From: Conoideocrella luteorostrata
Taxonomy: Eukaryota > Ascomycota > Sordariomycetes > Hypocreales > Clavicipitaceae
Length of the DNA stretch: 64,000 nt
Assembly (NCBI GenBank): GCA_032433595.1
Contig: JASWJB010000094.1
Coordinates: 1-64,000, forward strand
Reading direction: 5' to 3'
Position numbers and translations under genes: made by a program. The notes below the pieces were generated by a model that searched no databases, was not told the origin of the DNA, and saw only the letters and a list, made by a program, of their open reading frames with translations. Within the stretch, counting starts at the first letter, position 1; each line of letters starts with the position of its first letter. Below, piece by piece: positions 23,653-34,355 of the stretch.

Positions 23653-24364
23653 GCATAGTTTATGGGATGCACTGCTAGCTGGTTTAGGCGACTGACTTCC
23701 AAATAGCATATTTAAGTGTATATGTTATGATATGAGCATTCACAAATATAGAATGAAGCACCGCTTAGGTACAACATACAATTCACTCTTACGGTTGACG
23801 AGCCTGCAATCGGCCGTTTTGAATTCCTTTGCTGTTGCCCTGTTCGAGGCTGCCATGAATGAAAACCTACAATCCATACATGACAAAGCATAGAGGAATA
23901 AACTTTTGCTGGCCTGATGAATAACATTGGCACTAACTTACATATAAACAACGCAACAGCTAATATAAGTGATGTATTATGAATAGCAAATAATAGGTCC
24001 AGCGTCGTGATCTTGTATAAGTACTCATATTAGGCTCTTTCCTTGCCTTCATGCAGACGCCACTGCACAAGACATAACCCACCTCCACAGCTGTACCATA
24101 TCTCATAGCTCCCGTAGCTCGTATACGACGTGGCAACAATATGTGTAACAGTACAAAAGAAAACAGAAACGTGGTATTTATGAAAAGCAATATTTTTACA
24201 CATACACACGCCCCTATACATCCCCATCGCTCAACTTTTTCACCGGCCAATAATACTCCATGAAACTAAAAAAGACGTCCATAACCCCAGCTTTTACGAC
24301 TCCATGACAATACTACTACAATCAATGGAATCTAAGCGGCGGGAGACATCAACCATGGTCATCA
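23653..24364. other. Convergent intergenic region
   Basis: AT-rich tail-to-tail spacer between AP-3 delta and the RhoGAP gene; probable 3' UTRs. No coding or RNA gene seen. Confidence 0.55.
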
Positions 24365-27069
24365 CTAGTCATCCATGGGCTTGTCCTCGAGGGTAACTCC
24401 TCTCGTTGGTGTGCCATCCAGAGGCGGCGAGTTAGGCACCCTCTTGCCGCCAACGAACTTTGCTCCAACTCGACTACCGCTATCTCTTTTCTCGCTTCCA
24501 TCACTGTCAGTTCCCTTTCCCTGTGGTGACCCGTTCACCGCCTCATCGATGGCGCCACTTTCAGGTCCCGGGACGTCAAGGGATGTTCTCTTAAATCGGC
24601 TTTCAATGCTTCCCATACTGCCCAGGCTAGCTCGATTTCGTTCTGCAGTTGTTGGGCTAGTTTGAATGGGAAATCGAGTGTCTGGTCCGCCGCTACTCCT
24701 GTCACGCCGATGACCCCGAGGTCCTGGTGCTGGACTAGTCGCCCGGCTTCTTGAGGCACTGGCCTTTTCCAACAGAGCACGGTTTCGTTCTTCCATCAAG
24801 TTTTTCCTATTACTCTCGTCGGTGCTTACTGCGCGAGGTCGATTGCCGCCAATGGATGAAGAGTGGCTCAAAGTAGACATGCGTTTGAGCTCACTGAAAA
24901 TGGGATCTTTGTGAGTAAAAAGATCGCGGACCAACCGAGCTGCGTGCTTTTCTTCCAATGTGAGGGACGTCTCAGTTCTTGGCCTGAGAATGCATGGTGC
25001 AAGAGACGCGGCTAGTGACCCGATGTACTCTTCATCTGCCGAGGTGAGATCAATCAAGCGAGTGAAGTGGTTCATGCAAGCGTCCAAAGTCGCAATGTTC
25101 GTCAATCGCAGCTGTGATAGAGTCTGCTGAAGCACGGCAACCCGTGAAGCTTCGGTAGCATCTGCAGTAGGCGTGGTATAAATAGTGCGAATGATTTCGT
25201 ACACGTGAGCGCTGACAAGCGAATCTGGAGCATGAGTGTTAGTTTTCGTACGCTCATAAAAATCTATCACAACTGCCCTGGATCGGATCGGAGTGCAACG
25301 AACCAGGAAGTTCCAGAAGATAAAGTTTTAGCAATCCTGCTACCGTAGGGACGTCGAACTCATCGAAAACATCTTGTGATGCTATTTTTCCATCATTAAC
25401 CTTCGCTCGCAGTTTGTGAACCTGGGTAAGTGGCACATCCACAAGCCAGACACCTCTCCGGGCCTCGTCGCCGTCCAGGTCTGGATAATGATGATCGAGA
25501 TACGTTAAAATTGTCGTTACGATAACGGGTACACGTTTCTTGTCCGCTCTAGCGCGAGCCTCAAGATCAACACCAAATGTCTGCTCGTCAACCTTGTTGT
25601 AATAGTTCTCATATACAACCACCTTGGGAGCAAAACTGCCAGTACGGTAGTTCTCCAAAAGATATCGCAGGTCCCTGGCGGGCTGGACTGTCTCCTGGAA
25701 CAAGACCATCTTGTCAACCGTCGACTGCAAGCTGGGTATAACATTGCCAATGGTGCCAGAAAAGTCGAGAATAACAGTCTTGATAGCTTTTAATCGATCC
25801 AACTCGCATCGCTCCAAGAACTTCAGATGCAAGAAAATAGCTTCTTCAAGTCCACATCGCAATTCGTCCAGTTTGCGCACACCGGTTTTATACTTCTCAT
25901 CCGTCTCCCGCGCCTCACGTTGCAGACGCATGGATGGTGTCTCGTTTGGGTCTCTATTACCGAGCACATTCCAGTTGGCGAGATATTCGCTAACAGTCCC
26001 AACTACGGGAGAATCTGAGCCTGCGTCCGAGCCAGTGGCGGGAAGCGAGAAGGTTCTGTTCAGTTTCTTTTCAGGCAGACCGGCAAGCTTAAAAGACTTC
26101 GGTCGCCATTGATAGAACATTTTTGAGCTATTGGCAAATGAATTGCCGACGTTGCCAATGAGCCGTAAGAAACCGTTGGATATGAGATCTTGACCTATGC
26201 GTTCGGCGTAGCTCACGCTGGTAATGCTCATGCTCCGTTGGAGATACTCAACAATATCAGAGCCCGCTGACGTATTCAAGTACGTACCCAGGATTGGGAC
26301 TTTAGTTTCGCCCATCTTGATTGTGGACAGCATATGCGTGAGAATCTTCCTAAGCTGCTCGGGCTGATAAACATCATCGCCTATTTCGTACAGCTCATCG
26401 TCTTCAGGTTCCTCGTCTTCTTTGTGGGGCTGAACCTTAATCTCAGGGATATTAGATTGGGTTTGTTTCGGGCTGGACTCTGGGTCCTGAAATCCTAATT
26501 TGTTCTCTTCTTCCAAATCTTCCACCAGTCGGCACTTATTGAAATAGTTTGAGCGCAGCTTTCGGACCGTGTCGGCTTGCCGATCGTGCGCCTTGATGCG
26601 AGCCTGTAAGTCGTCTTGCGAATCTTGGACCCGAGCCTCGTGGGCGTCACACCAACGTGAGAATGGGTTTACCACTAATTCACGAATATTTTGAGCAATT
26701 CGCTGGTGGCTCCGCGCAGCATCTTGCATTTCGGTTCGCATACCGTCATATGCCTGGACAACGCAGCAACGTCGTTAATGACCAGTAACAGGAGTTGACA
26801 CCACGCAGCTAGAGTAGCCACAAGCAGGGCAATAAACCTACTTTACGAACGGTCGCACCATCATCCCTCGAAAACCCACCATTGACTCTGTCTGCAGATG
26901 GTGCAATGTCAGTAAGACGTTGGCCATAGGTTTCTTCCGCTTCCGCACGTAATCGAGCTATTGTAAGAATTTGGCGATTCTCCATCACGCCCTGTTGGAG
27001 CTTGCCAAACAGGACACCGAGCCCTGCGGCATAGTCGCCGGACCAAAAGGAGTCCGCAAAGCCGGGCAT
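24365..27069 (-). CDS. F-BAR / DEP / RhoGAP domain protein (Rgd2/Rga8-like)
   Basis: Cell-cortex regulator with the Rgd2/Rga8 architecture: F-BAR membrane-binding coiled coil, DEP insertion, RhoGAP. Exons are 27069-26842, 26753-25304 and 25224-24365; 845 residues. The N-terminus MPGFADSFWSGDYAAGLGVL and the YDGMRTEMQDAARSHQRIA helix belong to the F-BAR (about 1-220, continuing after the DEP). The DEP-like segment is SAGSDIVEYLQRSMSITSV to about residue 310. The second F-BAR half includes LHLKFLERCELDRLKAIK. RhoGAP begins at FGVDLEARARADKKRVPVIV and contains LLKLYLLELPDSLVSAHVYE across an intron and LAASLAPCILRP. At the usual arginine-finger position (G-I-[FY]-R) the sequence reads GVWLVDVPLTQVHKLR, so the finger is Leu. 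The about 150-residue tail is Ser/Pro/Arg-rich and disordered. Domain call is secure; GAP activity is not. Confidence 0.87.
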
Positions 27070-28003
27070 TTTGAACTATGTCGATGACGCCACACGACCA
27101 GGCTGCGGCAATCAAAGTCGAACCGCGGGCTGCACACAAGCGATTAATTATGCGATGAACAATGTCGCTCTGTGATATATGCACAGAATTAAACAGTGTT
27201 GGCAGTATGTCGCCAGTGTAGATGCTGCGGTTGAAGAAGCAGCTCGTGCTAGATGCCGAGGGGGCTGGAGGCCAACGAAGTCTGGGTTAATGGAAGGTTG
27301 GTTGAAGACGCAAGCGGTAATGGGGGCTCCTCAGCTTCACAAGAATAAGGTAATGTCAACAAAAGATGAAAAGAATGATTCGACAAGGAAGGAATGACAC
27401 GAGGGCGCCTAGGATGGCTACATAAGTCCTGGATGACCCAAAAGAGTTAAAACGATGTAAAGAAAGCTGTTCGCAAATGCTGATAGAAGTTTAGGTGGGA
27501 AGTGTGAGTCGGCGGAAGCTGAACTAATAGGTCTTAGCACATTTGCGCGACGCTGTGAGGGCCTTCAGCTTGGTCTAATGTTGTTGGCTCAGGGGTCTTT
27601 TTCCTGTCGACCAGTGACGTCGAGGAAAAGCTGGGCCACGCATTTGGGCCACCTTGTTCGGCTGCGGCCAATGGCTGGTTTTAGCCTGTCTCGTAAATAA
27701 AAGGAAGTGCAAAATTCGACAGCGATTTCCGACTGTTGAATTCGTTTCATTTGGTCATACAAATTATTCTATATACATTCCTTTACAGTCTAGCAGATTG
27801 TAATACATTTGGTATTGCGTTGTGTCCAGGACTTTCCGTGGAATTCGCCATTCGGTTTACTGGTGGATGGCGTTACAGGGATGAAGCCCAGTTTTAGCTT
27901 CCGAGTGCGGACGCACGATGTTGCTGAATTGGGAATATGGACAGAGATATGTTGTCGAAATTGATGATGCAGTGCAGACTTGCAATTGGTGAACAAGCTG
28001 CGC
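27070..28003. other. Intergenic region upstream of RhoGAP gene
   Basis: Promoter and 5' leader of the RhoGAP gene plus the 3' flank of SWS2 (both reverse strand). Only short, uninformative open frames are present. Confidence 0.5.
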
Positions 28004-28513
28004 CTAAGATCGACGATCTACCCTGTTGAGCTTGTTGGCAGAAGCCGTCTGTGTTCTTGTTCGTTGGCCTCGTACTGGTAACCCCATTGCATGCCGACGA
28101 CCGCGAAACGAGCCGATATCTTTTAATCTTCTAATATTATCTTGCACCAATCGCCTTGCGTCCGTTTCAATCGTCATTTGCGACAATTCGGCCGTTAAAG
28201 ATGTGACTGTTCTGGGGCTTAATGATCCAATTTTGGCGAGTTTATGAATAGAGTATTTTGCCATGATACGAGAGGAGGATGTCGTCCCTAGTGCATAGAA
28301 AGACTCGAGGGCTTTCTGCCATGATTTTTAGCGCCATGAAACTTTCAATAGTGGCATTGGAGTAATCATCACAGTCGCGATAGGGGGTTGATATGTTACC
28401 TTGACGAGCTTGCCCTCGTTGAAGTTGACTCCGAGAATAAACACCTGCGCGAAAAGTTTCATTAGTCCATTAAATTTTGCCTTCAAATGAGGACCGAACC
28501 GTAAACTCACCAT
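28004..28513 (-). CDS. SWS2: Mitochondrial ribosomal protein uS13m (Sws2)
   Basis: Mitochondrial small-subunit protein uS13m, at the head of the 37S subunit near the decoding-site tRNAs. Three exons: 28513-28511 (exactly the ATG), 28444-28400 and 28315-28004; 119 residues. The second exon encodes VFILGVNFNEGKLVK, and the third continues KALESFYALGTTSSSRI then MAKYSIHKLAKIGSLSP, matching fungal Sws2 without gaps. The helix-two-turn-helix region (KLAKIG...LTAELS) and the conserved rRNA-binding tail RRHAMGLPVRGQRTRTQT are present. The first intron begins directly after the start codon (ATG|GTGAGT), the second after LVK (GTAACA donor). Starting at the internal ATG at 28264 would drop the conserved N-terminus. 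It is divergent from cyclophilin B, with about 370 bp between starts. Confidence 0.92.
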
Positions 28514-28879
28514 ATTGACCTCGGCGGTTCAAATGGATCCCAAATATCCTGCACCTGGTCTCAGGCGTATGGAATTGTCACGGTTTTCAGAGACGAAGCT
28601 GTGTCGAACATGTCGGAGAAGGTACGGCTAAACATCCACTAGTGGCTTAAGTCAGAACCAAATTGCGCCGTGGTGCCTACCGCTCTCGCCAACATCGCCG
28701 TAAGAAATACAATCACCCCTGTGCATGGACCCTCCATCACACTTTAGGCGGGGAAGCTTGAAACCAGGTCTAGCTTAGGTGTCCCTCCACTGAGCTTTCG
28801 TTCTCTCTTCCTTTCATCTTCATTTTCATTTTGCTCTAAAGGGTCGATCTAAAGCTATTCGTCGACTGTTTCATTCGCA
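28514..28879. promoter_or_regulatory. Bidirectional promoter, SWS2 / cyclophilin B
   Basis: 366-bp divergent spacer. The last 80 bp before the cyclophilin ATG are pyrimidine-rich (repeats of CTTTC/TTTCAT), as in many fungal core promoters. Confidence 0.55.
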
Positions 28880-29647
28880 ATGTTCAATCTAAGACGACTC
28901 ACTATTTCTTTCGCGCTCCTTATCGGAGTTGGCCTGGTTCTCTTCTCCCACGCTGCCGAAGCAGGCAAGGGACCCAAGATCACCCACAAGGTCTACTTTG
29001 ACATACAGCACGGCGACGAGTCAATGGGCCGAATTGTCTTTGGTCTGTATGGAAAGACTGTCCCTGAGACGGCTGAGAACTTCCGTGCTTTGGCTACTGG
29101 CGAGAAGGGATTTGGTTACGAGGGCTCTACTTTCCACCGTATTATCAAGCAATTCATGATTCAAGGCGGCGACTTCACTAAAGGTGACGGCACTGGTGGC
29201 AAGTCCAGTAAGTTTGCGAAAACTTTGTAGTCGTAAATGCGACTTTTTACTTGGCAAATGAACTAACCTACTTTTCTGCAGTCTACGGCGCCAAGTTCAA
29301 GGACGAGAACTTCAAGCTTAAGCACACCAAAAAGGGTCTCCTCTCCATGGCTAATGCGGGACCCGACACCAACGGCTCTCAGTTTTTCATTACCACCGTC
29401 ATCACCTCGTAAGCACACGCACATGTCAACCGACCAGTGGATATGTACGACTAACAGTACCAACCATCGAAACAGTTGGCTTGATGGTAGACACGTCGTT
29501 TTTGGTGAAGTCCTCGAGGGCTACGATATCGTGGAGAAGATCGAGGGTGTTCAGACCTCACCAGGCGACAAGCCTGTAAAGACTGTCAAAATTACCAAGA
29601 GCGGCGAGCTTGAGGTCCCTCCCGAAGGTATTCACGTCGAGCTCTAA
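28880..29647 (+). CDS. cypB: ER cyclophilin B (peptidyl-prolyl isomerase), HVEL form
   Basis: Secretory-pathway peptidyl-prolyl cis-trans isomerase. Exons 28880-29207, 29282-29408 and 29476-29647 give 208 residues. The signal peptide [20 protein letters not shown]...HAAEAG (about 1-28) is followed by the cyclophilin fold: [20 protein letters not shown], the catalytic [16 protein letters not shown] with the active-site Arg, [29 protein letters not shown], and [10 protein letters not shown] with the cyclosporin-contact Trp. The protein ends GIHVEL, resembling an ER-retention tetrapeptide (HDEL-like). A GT donor lies inside this last codon run (29628); using it replaces IHVEL by a 67-residue extension with a membrane anchor (separate entry). 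The start is the first ATG after the pyrimidine-rich leader. Confidence 0.93.
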
Positions 29648-29931
29648 GATTCTTTTACGGCCCTTCACAAACCAAACTGTCTTGAATTCACCTGTGGCCG
29701 GTGTGCTGATGCGTGTGGGATTAACCAGGCCTCGACGGCTCAGCTGGCTGGGCCGATGGCGTCGCACCGATTGAGAACGATGTAAAAGGCGCAGTTAATC
29801 CTGCCGAAGGATGGTCATTTTTGCAGAAGGTGGGTTTATTTGGATTTGTGGTAGTCGGTGCTGTGTTCTATGTTCGTCTTCGCAAGTCTTCCAACAGAAA
29901 CAGCTACGACTCTGAGAAGCCTATCGCTTGA
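29628..29931 (+). other. cypB: Alternative 3' intron and exon of cyclophilin B (membrane-anchored form)
   Basis: Splicing from donor GTATTC at 29628 to acceptor CCAG at 29725-29728 removes the HVEL tail and stop and joins PPEG in frame to 29729-29931. The new frame is open for 66 further codons: LDGSAGWADGVAPIE, a hydrophilic linker, EGWSFLQK, a hydrophobic helix VGLFGFVVVGAVFYV, then basic RLRKSSNRN and the end DSEKPIA. This is a type I membrane topology (signal peptide, luminal isomerase, C-terminal anchor, short basic cytosolic tail). The full form would be about 269 residues. That phase, open frame and a hydrophobic helix followed by positive charges all coincide argues against chance. 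Whether both forms are made cannot be told from DNA. Confidence 0.75.
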
Positions 29932-30412
29932 TTTTCTACTGCGTAGACACTATGTAGAACATGTATCAATAGAAGGATATGCTAGTTAAATGCGCGTCGA
30001 AGTTGGAGAGATCAAGATAAAAAAATAAGTCTTCAGTGTATGTGAATATTTTGAGTTTCACCTTTTTCTTATTTGTTTCCCCTCTGCCAACCCCCTTTCT
30101 CCCCCCCCTCATAAAATCGACAATCAATTTAATGGTTTGGTCAAGGGGCATTCGCGAATATAACTTGCGTACTCGGTACTGATCATGCTCGCCACGCAGT
30201 GGAACTCCCTGTCACGTGGGGCCGAGTGGCAGCCGTTTTGCATAAGAAAAAAAAAAAAGTTGTAAGTCTGGGGGCCAGATGATATCATATTCTCCCGTCA
30301 TCAACCACTTTCGCGGCCCTTAAATTCTTGTAGAGCTTAAAATTTCGGCTGAACATTAATTAGAGCAGAGTGAACTTGGGTCTCTGGTTCAATCTCCCTC
30401 ATAGACATCACA
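29932..30412. promoter_or_regulatory. Intergenic region, cyclophilin B to TRM112
   Basis: 3' flank of cypB and promoter of TRM112. It contains a C-run near 30102-30108 and an A-run near 30247-30259. No gene seen. Confidence 0.5.
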
Positions 30413-30944
30413 ATGAAGGTCCTCAGTCTCAACTTCTTGACTTGCGCCGCCAAGGCGTGCAAAAGCTCGTCAGATTCATATCCTCTTCACCCTAAAGACG
30501 CCGAACTAGTTGAGGACGAGATAGAGCTCAATCCTCAGATGATTATCAATGTTCTGCCGCGTTTGGATTGGGCAGCATTGCGTACTACTTCATCCGAGGT
30601 AAGTTTGTGATGTCTTTTCAAGTTGAACTCTTTTATCCGCTCCGCAGAGCTAGAAGCCAATAGGCGGGAGTCTTCCAATTGATGTCGCTTAGAGATAAAC
30701 TGATATTGTTGTTTACTTTCCGTATGAACTAATATTTGTTGAACAGCTTGGATTTCCCGCTCTTCCAGAACACCCCCCTACAGCGGAAGAACTTCAGACC
30801 GATGAAAAGACCTTGAAGGACCTGCATCATCTGTTGTTGGAGACGCAAATATCTGAGGGGAAGCTGGTATGCGCTAATTGCGGGCATGAGTATTTTGTGA
30901 AGGAGGGTATTGCAAATTTTCTGTTACCAAGTCATCTGGTCTGA
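30413..30944 (+). CDS. TRM112: Trm112 methyltransferase activator
   Basis: Small zinc-binding partner that stabilises and activates several methyltransferases (Trm9 and Trm11 on tRNA, Mtq2 on release factor eRF1, Bud23 on 18S rRNA). Exons 30413-30598 and 30747-30944, 127 residues. MKVLSLNFLTCAAKACKSS carries the first two conserved cysteines in the family position; CANCGHEYFV near the C-terminus supplies the other pair. The end, EGIANFLLPSHLV, is the highly conserved Trm112 tail. The central segment NVLPRLDWAALR and FPALPEHPP spans the intron (donor GTAAGT, acceptor ACAG). It sits near genes for another tRNA methyltransferase and a ribosome-biogenesis factor, but with no sign of co-regulation. 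Confidence 0.95.
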
Positions 30945-31328
30945 GTTTGTTTTTGGACATGAGATATCGGAGGTACCCGAAGAAAATAGAAATGACCGGT
31001 GACAGCACGCACATCTCAAAAAAGACGACTTGCTATTAAGAGTTCGGTTGGCGTAAATTGGAGTTTTGGGCATATTGTTCTTCCAGGACGTTAATTTGGT
31101 AAAGTTGGGGCATTGGCTTCTCGCATAATGAGATGGCTTTAATGCGCGTCCTTCTTCAATGAACAGCTATATTGACCACATTGTATTTGAGTGCACAACG
31201 AAGATAGAGAATACACCCCTGGTCTCAGCTTCCTTTATAAAACAGCCCATAACTCTGTATTTAATATGTATATGCTATAAACCAGTTCGAATCAATCCCT
31301 TAGAAAAATGTCGGCATTCCGGTACAGA
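30945..31328. other. Convergent intergenic region
   Basis: 3' flanks of TRM112 and BIG1; AT-rich, nothing coding recognised. Confidence 0.55.
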
Positions 31329-32335
31329 TTACTGCTGCTTCTTCTGCGCTGCAGGGCCCATCTCTTTGTCAAACGCACCATACGAGACCTCCAAGTTTGC
31401 GAGGCCCCTGATACCGGCACCAAGGATAGACAAAAGAACAGTTGTGACGATGAGACCCATAAAGATGCCTGCCAAAATAAGTTAGCTGGCTTGTATACGC
31501 CTTAATCATACGTAGTGTTGTACCGGGAGTAAAAAACTGATATTTCTCGAATAGAGGCCGCGTGTCACGCTCCGTTTTATTCGCCCTCTCCATCGCAAAA
31601 GCGCCGTTAATGCCTCTCTTTCTTCCCATATGTAGCGGCTCGATGAATTCTGAATCGTACAACGGCTCCTTAGGAGTAGCATAGAACAGGATGGTGTAGC
31701 TGTCCACAGATGTTGTCATCTCGAGATCCTTGGCCAGTGTCATATCTTTAGAATGTTATTAGTATGTTGTTTTCGAAATCCGCTAAGGCATATAAAGAGC
31801 TTGATGGTTACCGCTTGTAGCAAAGGCTTGGGTTCTACTGGCCGACAGTGGCCCTAAAGGCAACTCAGTCAGGCTGACAGTCTTCCGCTTCTTATCGCAG
31901 GACGCCTTTATATGCTCCCGAAACCTGGCACTTGTAACATCTCCGACGACTTCGGCGACAGTGTATCTTCCCTTCACACGAGCATCCTTAACGGCCTTGC
32001 AGAGGCTTGGCATAGCGCAGCCATCGGCTTGCCAAAAGTCCGCAGCATTGATGCCTGGTTGTGTCACAATAAGATATCGGTCGGTCGGGCATCCGCTAAG
32101 AAATTCGTTGGTGAATTTTATCGCTTCATCGCTTGTCTGTATCTGGTTCGAGCTGGGAGACTGGCTAGTCCTGAAATGAGTGTCAATCGATGGATGATGT
32201 TCGGATCAGCACAATCCGAAAGGGAGCTCACTTGGAAGTTGACAGAAGCACCCATGGCGAAGAATCTGTAAAAGCCAGAGCTGCTCCCGAAAGAGCCAGA
32301 ACGCTCGCAACATTATGGAAACGCATGTTGACCAT
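31329..32335 (-). CDS. BIG1: BIG1-like ER membrane protein (beta-1,6-glucan / V-ATPase accessory family)
   Basis: Type I ER membrane protein of the Big1/Voa1 superfamily. Yeast Big1 is needed for cell-wall beta-1,6-glucan synthesis, and related Voa1 assists V-ATPase Vo assembly. Four exons: 32335-32232, 32170-31812, 31745-31524 and 31468-31329; all phases agree and give 274 residues. A signal peptide (VASVLALSGAALA) is followed by the characteristic FTDSSPWVLLSTSK. The luminal part contains SDEAIKFTNEFLSGCPTDRYLIV, several cysteines and YTILFYATPKE. The C-terminal anchor GIFMGLIVTTVLLSILGAGI precedes the conserved short tail ANLEVSYGAFDKEMGPA and KKQQ, a possible di-lysine-like ER signal. Two in-frame ATGs lie 9 bp apart (MVNMR); the first is used. 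The gene shares a 301-bp promoter with RRP17. Confidence 0.85.
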
Positions 32336-32636
32336 AGTGATAGGCAACTGACAACCTGTTATCACGTAAATAAACGGTTTAACCTCCCATGCGCTGCATC
32401 AATGCTGGATGATGCCTTACGTAAGTACTGACTAGCGTGTTGAGAGAGTACTCCGCTTGCTCCAAAACTGGAGTTCGTACAGCCACACAGGTGAACCCTG
32501 TATGCATCAGAAGCCAAGATTGCCGGTTTTAAAAAAAAATTCACTGCATGGAGTAGAAGTGTCCTACAACAGCTTATCTTGGGCTGTACTCCGGCACCGG
32601 TGCCTAGAGAGCAAGCGCATTCTCCCAATTGCCAAA
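32336..32636. promoter_or_regulatory. Bidirectional promoter, BIG1 / RRP17
   Basis: 301 bp between the two divergent starts. It includes an A-run at 32530-32538; no binding site could be assigned with confidence. Confidence 0.55.
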
Positions 32637-33360
32637 ATGTTCGCCAAGCCCAGACCAAAAAAAAGCCCGTTACCGCCACCGAACAAGAAGCGAAAAACTG
32701 TATCTGCAGTTGAAGAGATCACATTCGACGACGGTGCCCGCCAAGAATATCTTACAGGATTTCACAAACGGAAACAACAAAGAGTAAAGATTGCTCAAGA
32801 GGAGGCTGCTAAAAGAGCTCGCGAGGAAAGATTAGAAGCACGAAAACAGGTACAACTGAACATTATATCATATACTGGATATATCTTGTTTTACTAATTT
32901 TCTCTATTTGTAGGTGAGAGAAGAAAGACGGCGAGAAGTCATTGAACATGTCGAAACCGTAAACCGGCTCTTGCGTGAGTCCGGTGCAGTATCTGCTGAT
33001 ATTGACATTGACGGTTCGGAAGCGGAAGATCCAGACGTGTGGGACGGCTTCCCAGATAAGCCCGATCTTGATATAGTCGACCACAAAGAGGAGTACATCG
33101 ACGAAGACCGATACACTACTGTAACTGTTGAGTCGGTGTCCATTTCTAGAGACGGTCTTAGCAGACCTAGCCAGTCCGATGATGAGGCCAAGAAGGATGC
33201 TCAAAGAAAATGGGAGGAAGCAAAAAAGATCGAGGCCGAAGCAAAAAACAAAAGGTCGCCTTGGGAGAAGAAGAAGAAGAAGAAGAAGTTCCGATACGAG
33301 CCAAAGCTTGTGCGGCAATTGACGGATAGAAAACAGCGGATCAAATCACGGAAGTCGTAG
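32637..33360 (+). CDS. RRP17: Ribosomal RNA-processing protein 17 (Nop25 family)
   Basis: Nucleolar protein of the Nop25/Rrp17/NOL12 family, a 5'-3' exonuclease-type factor for 5.8S/25S rRNA maturation in yeast. Exons 32637-32849 and 32914-33360 give 219 residues. The N-terminal core is typical: ITFDDGARQEYLTGFHKRK followed by the long basic/acidic helix QQRVKIAQEEAAKRAREERLE, continuing across the intron as VREERRREVIEHVETVNRLL. An acidic middle (DIDGSEAEDPDVWDGF) and a very basic C-terminus with seven lysines (EKKKKKKKF) and RKQRIKSRKS suit nucleolar localisation. The intron has donor GTACAA and acceptor TGTAG. The start is the first ATG after the promoter shared with BIG1. Confidence 0.88.
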
Positions 33361-33645
33361 GAGCAGGTGAATGGTGTCATCAGACAAGAAAATAAATGCA
33401 CCATATTCAAACAACTTGAAGATTAGACACGAGAGAAATAGATACCCCCATGGCCGAAGTAGCCCCAATTGTTAAAAAATACGCTACATATTGCAGCTGG
33501 ACGAATCGCTGTTTCTGCAATACATAGAATACTTGCGTCAAAGAATCACAGCTGCCACCACGCTAGTCTGATTTGCCTGGCGTTACAGGCTTGCTGAAAA
33601 CACCACATACTAGACAAGAGATTAATTTCTCTACCAACGTAAAAA

Positions 33646-34355
33646 TCAGATGTTGCCAATCTCTTGCTGAAGCTCTTCCAATTCCTTCTGCAGGGTCGAG
33701 TGCTTCTTTGCCATCTCCTCGTACTTTTGCTCCCATTGATCGCGCTCTTGCTCGAGTGCTTGCACTTTACGCTCGAAGTGTCCGGCCTTGACATCGGTCT
33801 GACGAAGTCTGTTGAGGTGATTTGTTAGTGTCAAAATGCAGATGATATCATGGGGCGGTGTAGACGATTGGTGTCAGGCTGCTAGAGTGCTCGCCTGTCA
33901 AACGTACTTCTCGTTGGATTCCCGCAAAGTTTTATCGGCATCCTCGGCCTCTTCCTCCAGAAGTTGGAGTCGTCGCTGAAGAGTCTCGTTCTGAGTGCCG
34001 TGTTGTTGGCCCTCGTCGGCGGCCTTCTTGAAGTCTTTGATGGCGGTTTCAAGCTTCTCCACCTCACCCTCCAGCAGATTGTTCTTATGCTGCAAAGAGG
34101 TGATCTCCTGCTCCTTGGACAGGTTCTCTTGTTCAAGAGACTTGACCTTGGACTGAAGTTCCGTTACCTTAGCACCGGACTCATCAGCCTCCAGACGGAG
34201 GGCGTTCATTTTCTAGAGAATCAGGTTTAGCCATGAGGATGATTGCCAGGGACGCGTTACCCCTCTACATAGGAGCTCAGTGGGGTACAAAAACAGATGG
34301 GATGTTGTAGGCAAGTAGGGATTAAAAGGAAACGAACCTCCTTGATGCGATCCAT
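33646..34355 (-). CDS. Tropomyosin
   Basis: Actin-binding coiled-coil protein that stabilises formin-nucleated cables and rings. Three exons: 34355-34338 (18 nt, MDRIKE), 34212-33908 and 33808-33646; 161 residues, the size of fungal short tropomyosins. The protein is one continuous heptad coiled coil, from MDRIKEKMNALRLEADESG through LEQENLSKEQEITSLQ to ALEQERDQWEQKYEEMAKKH and EELQQEIGNI. The N-terminal acceptor (CTCTAG) and the internal intron (GTACGT, branch ACTAAC) both keep phase. Without the mini exon the protein would lose the conserved DRIKEK N-terminus needed for end-to-end polymerisation. Confidence 0.93.
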
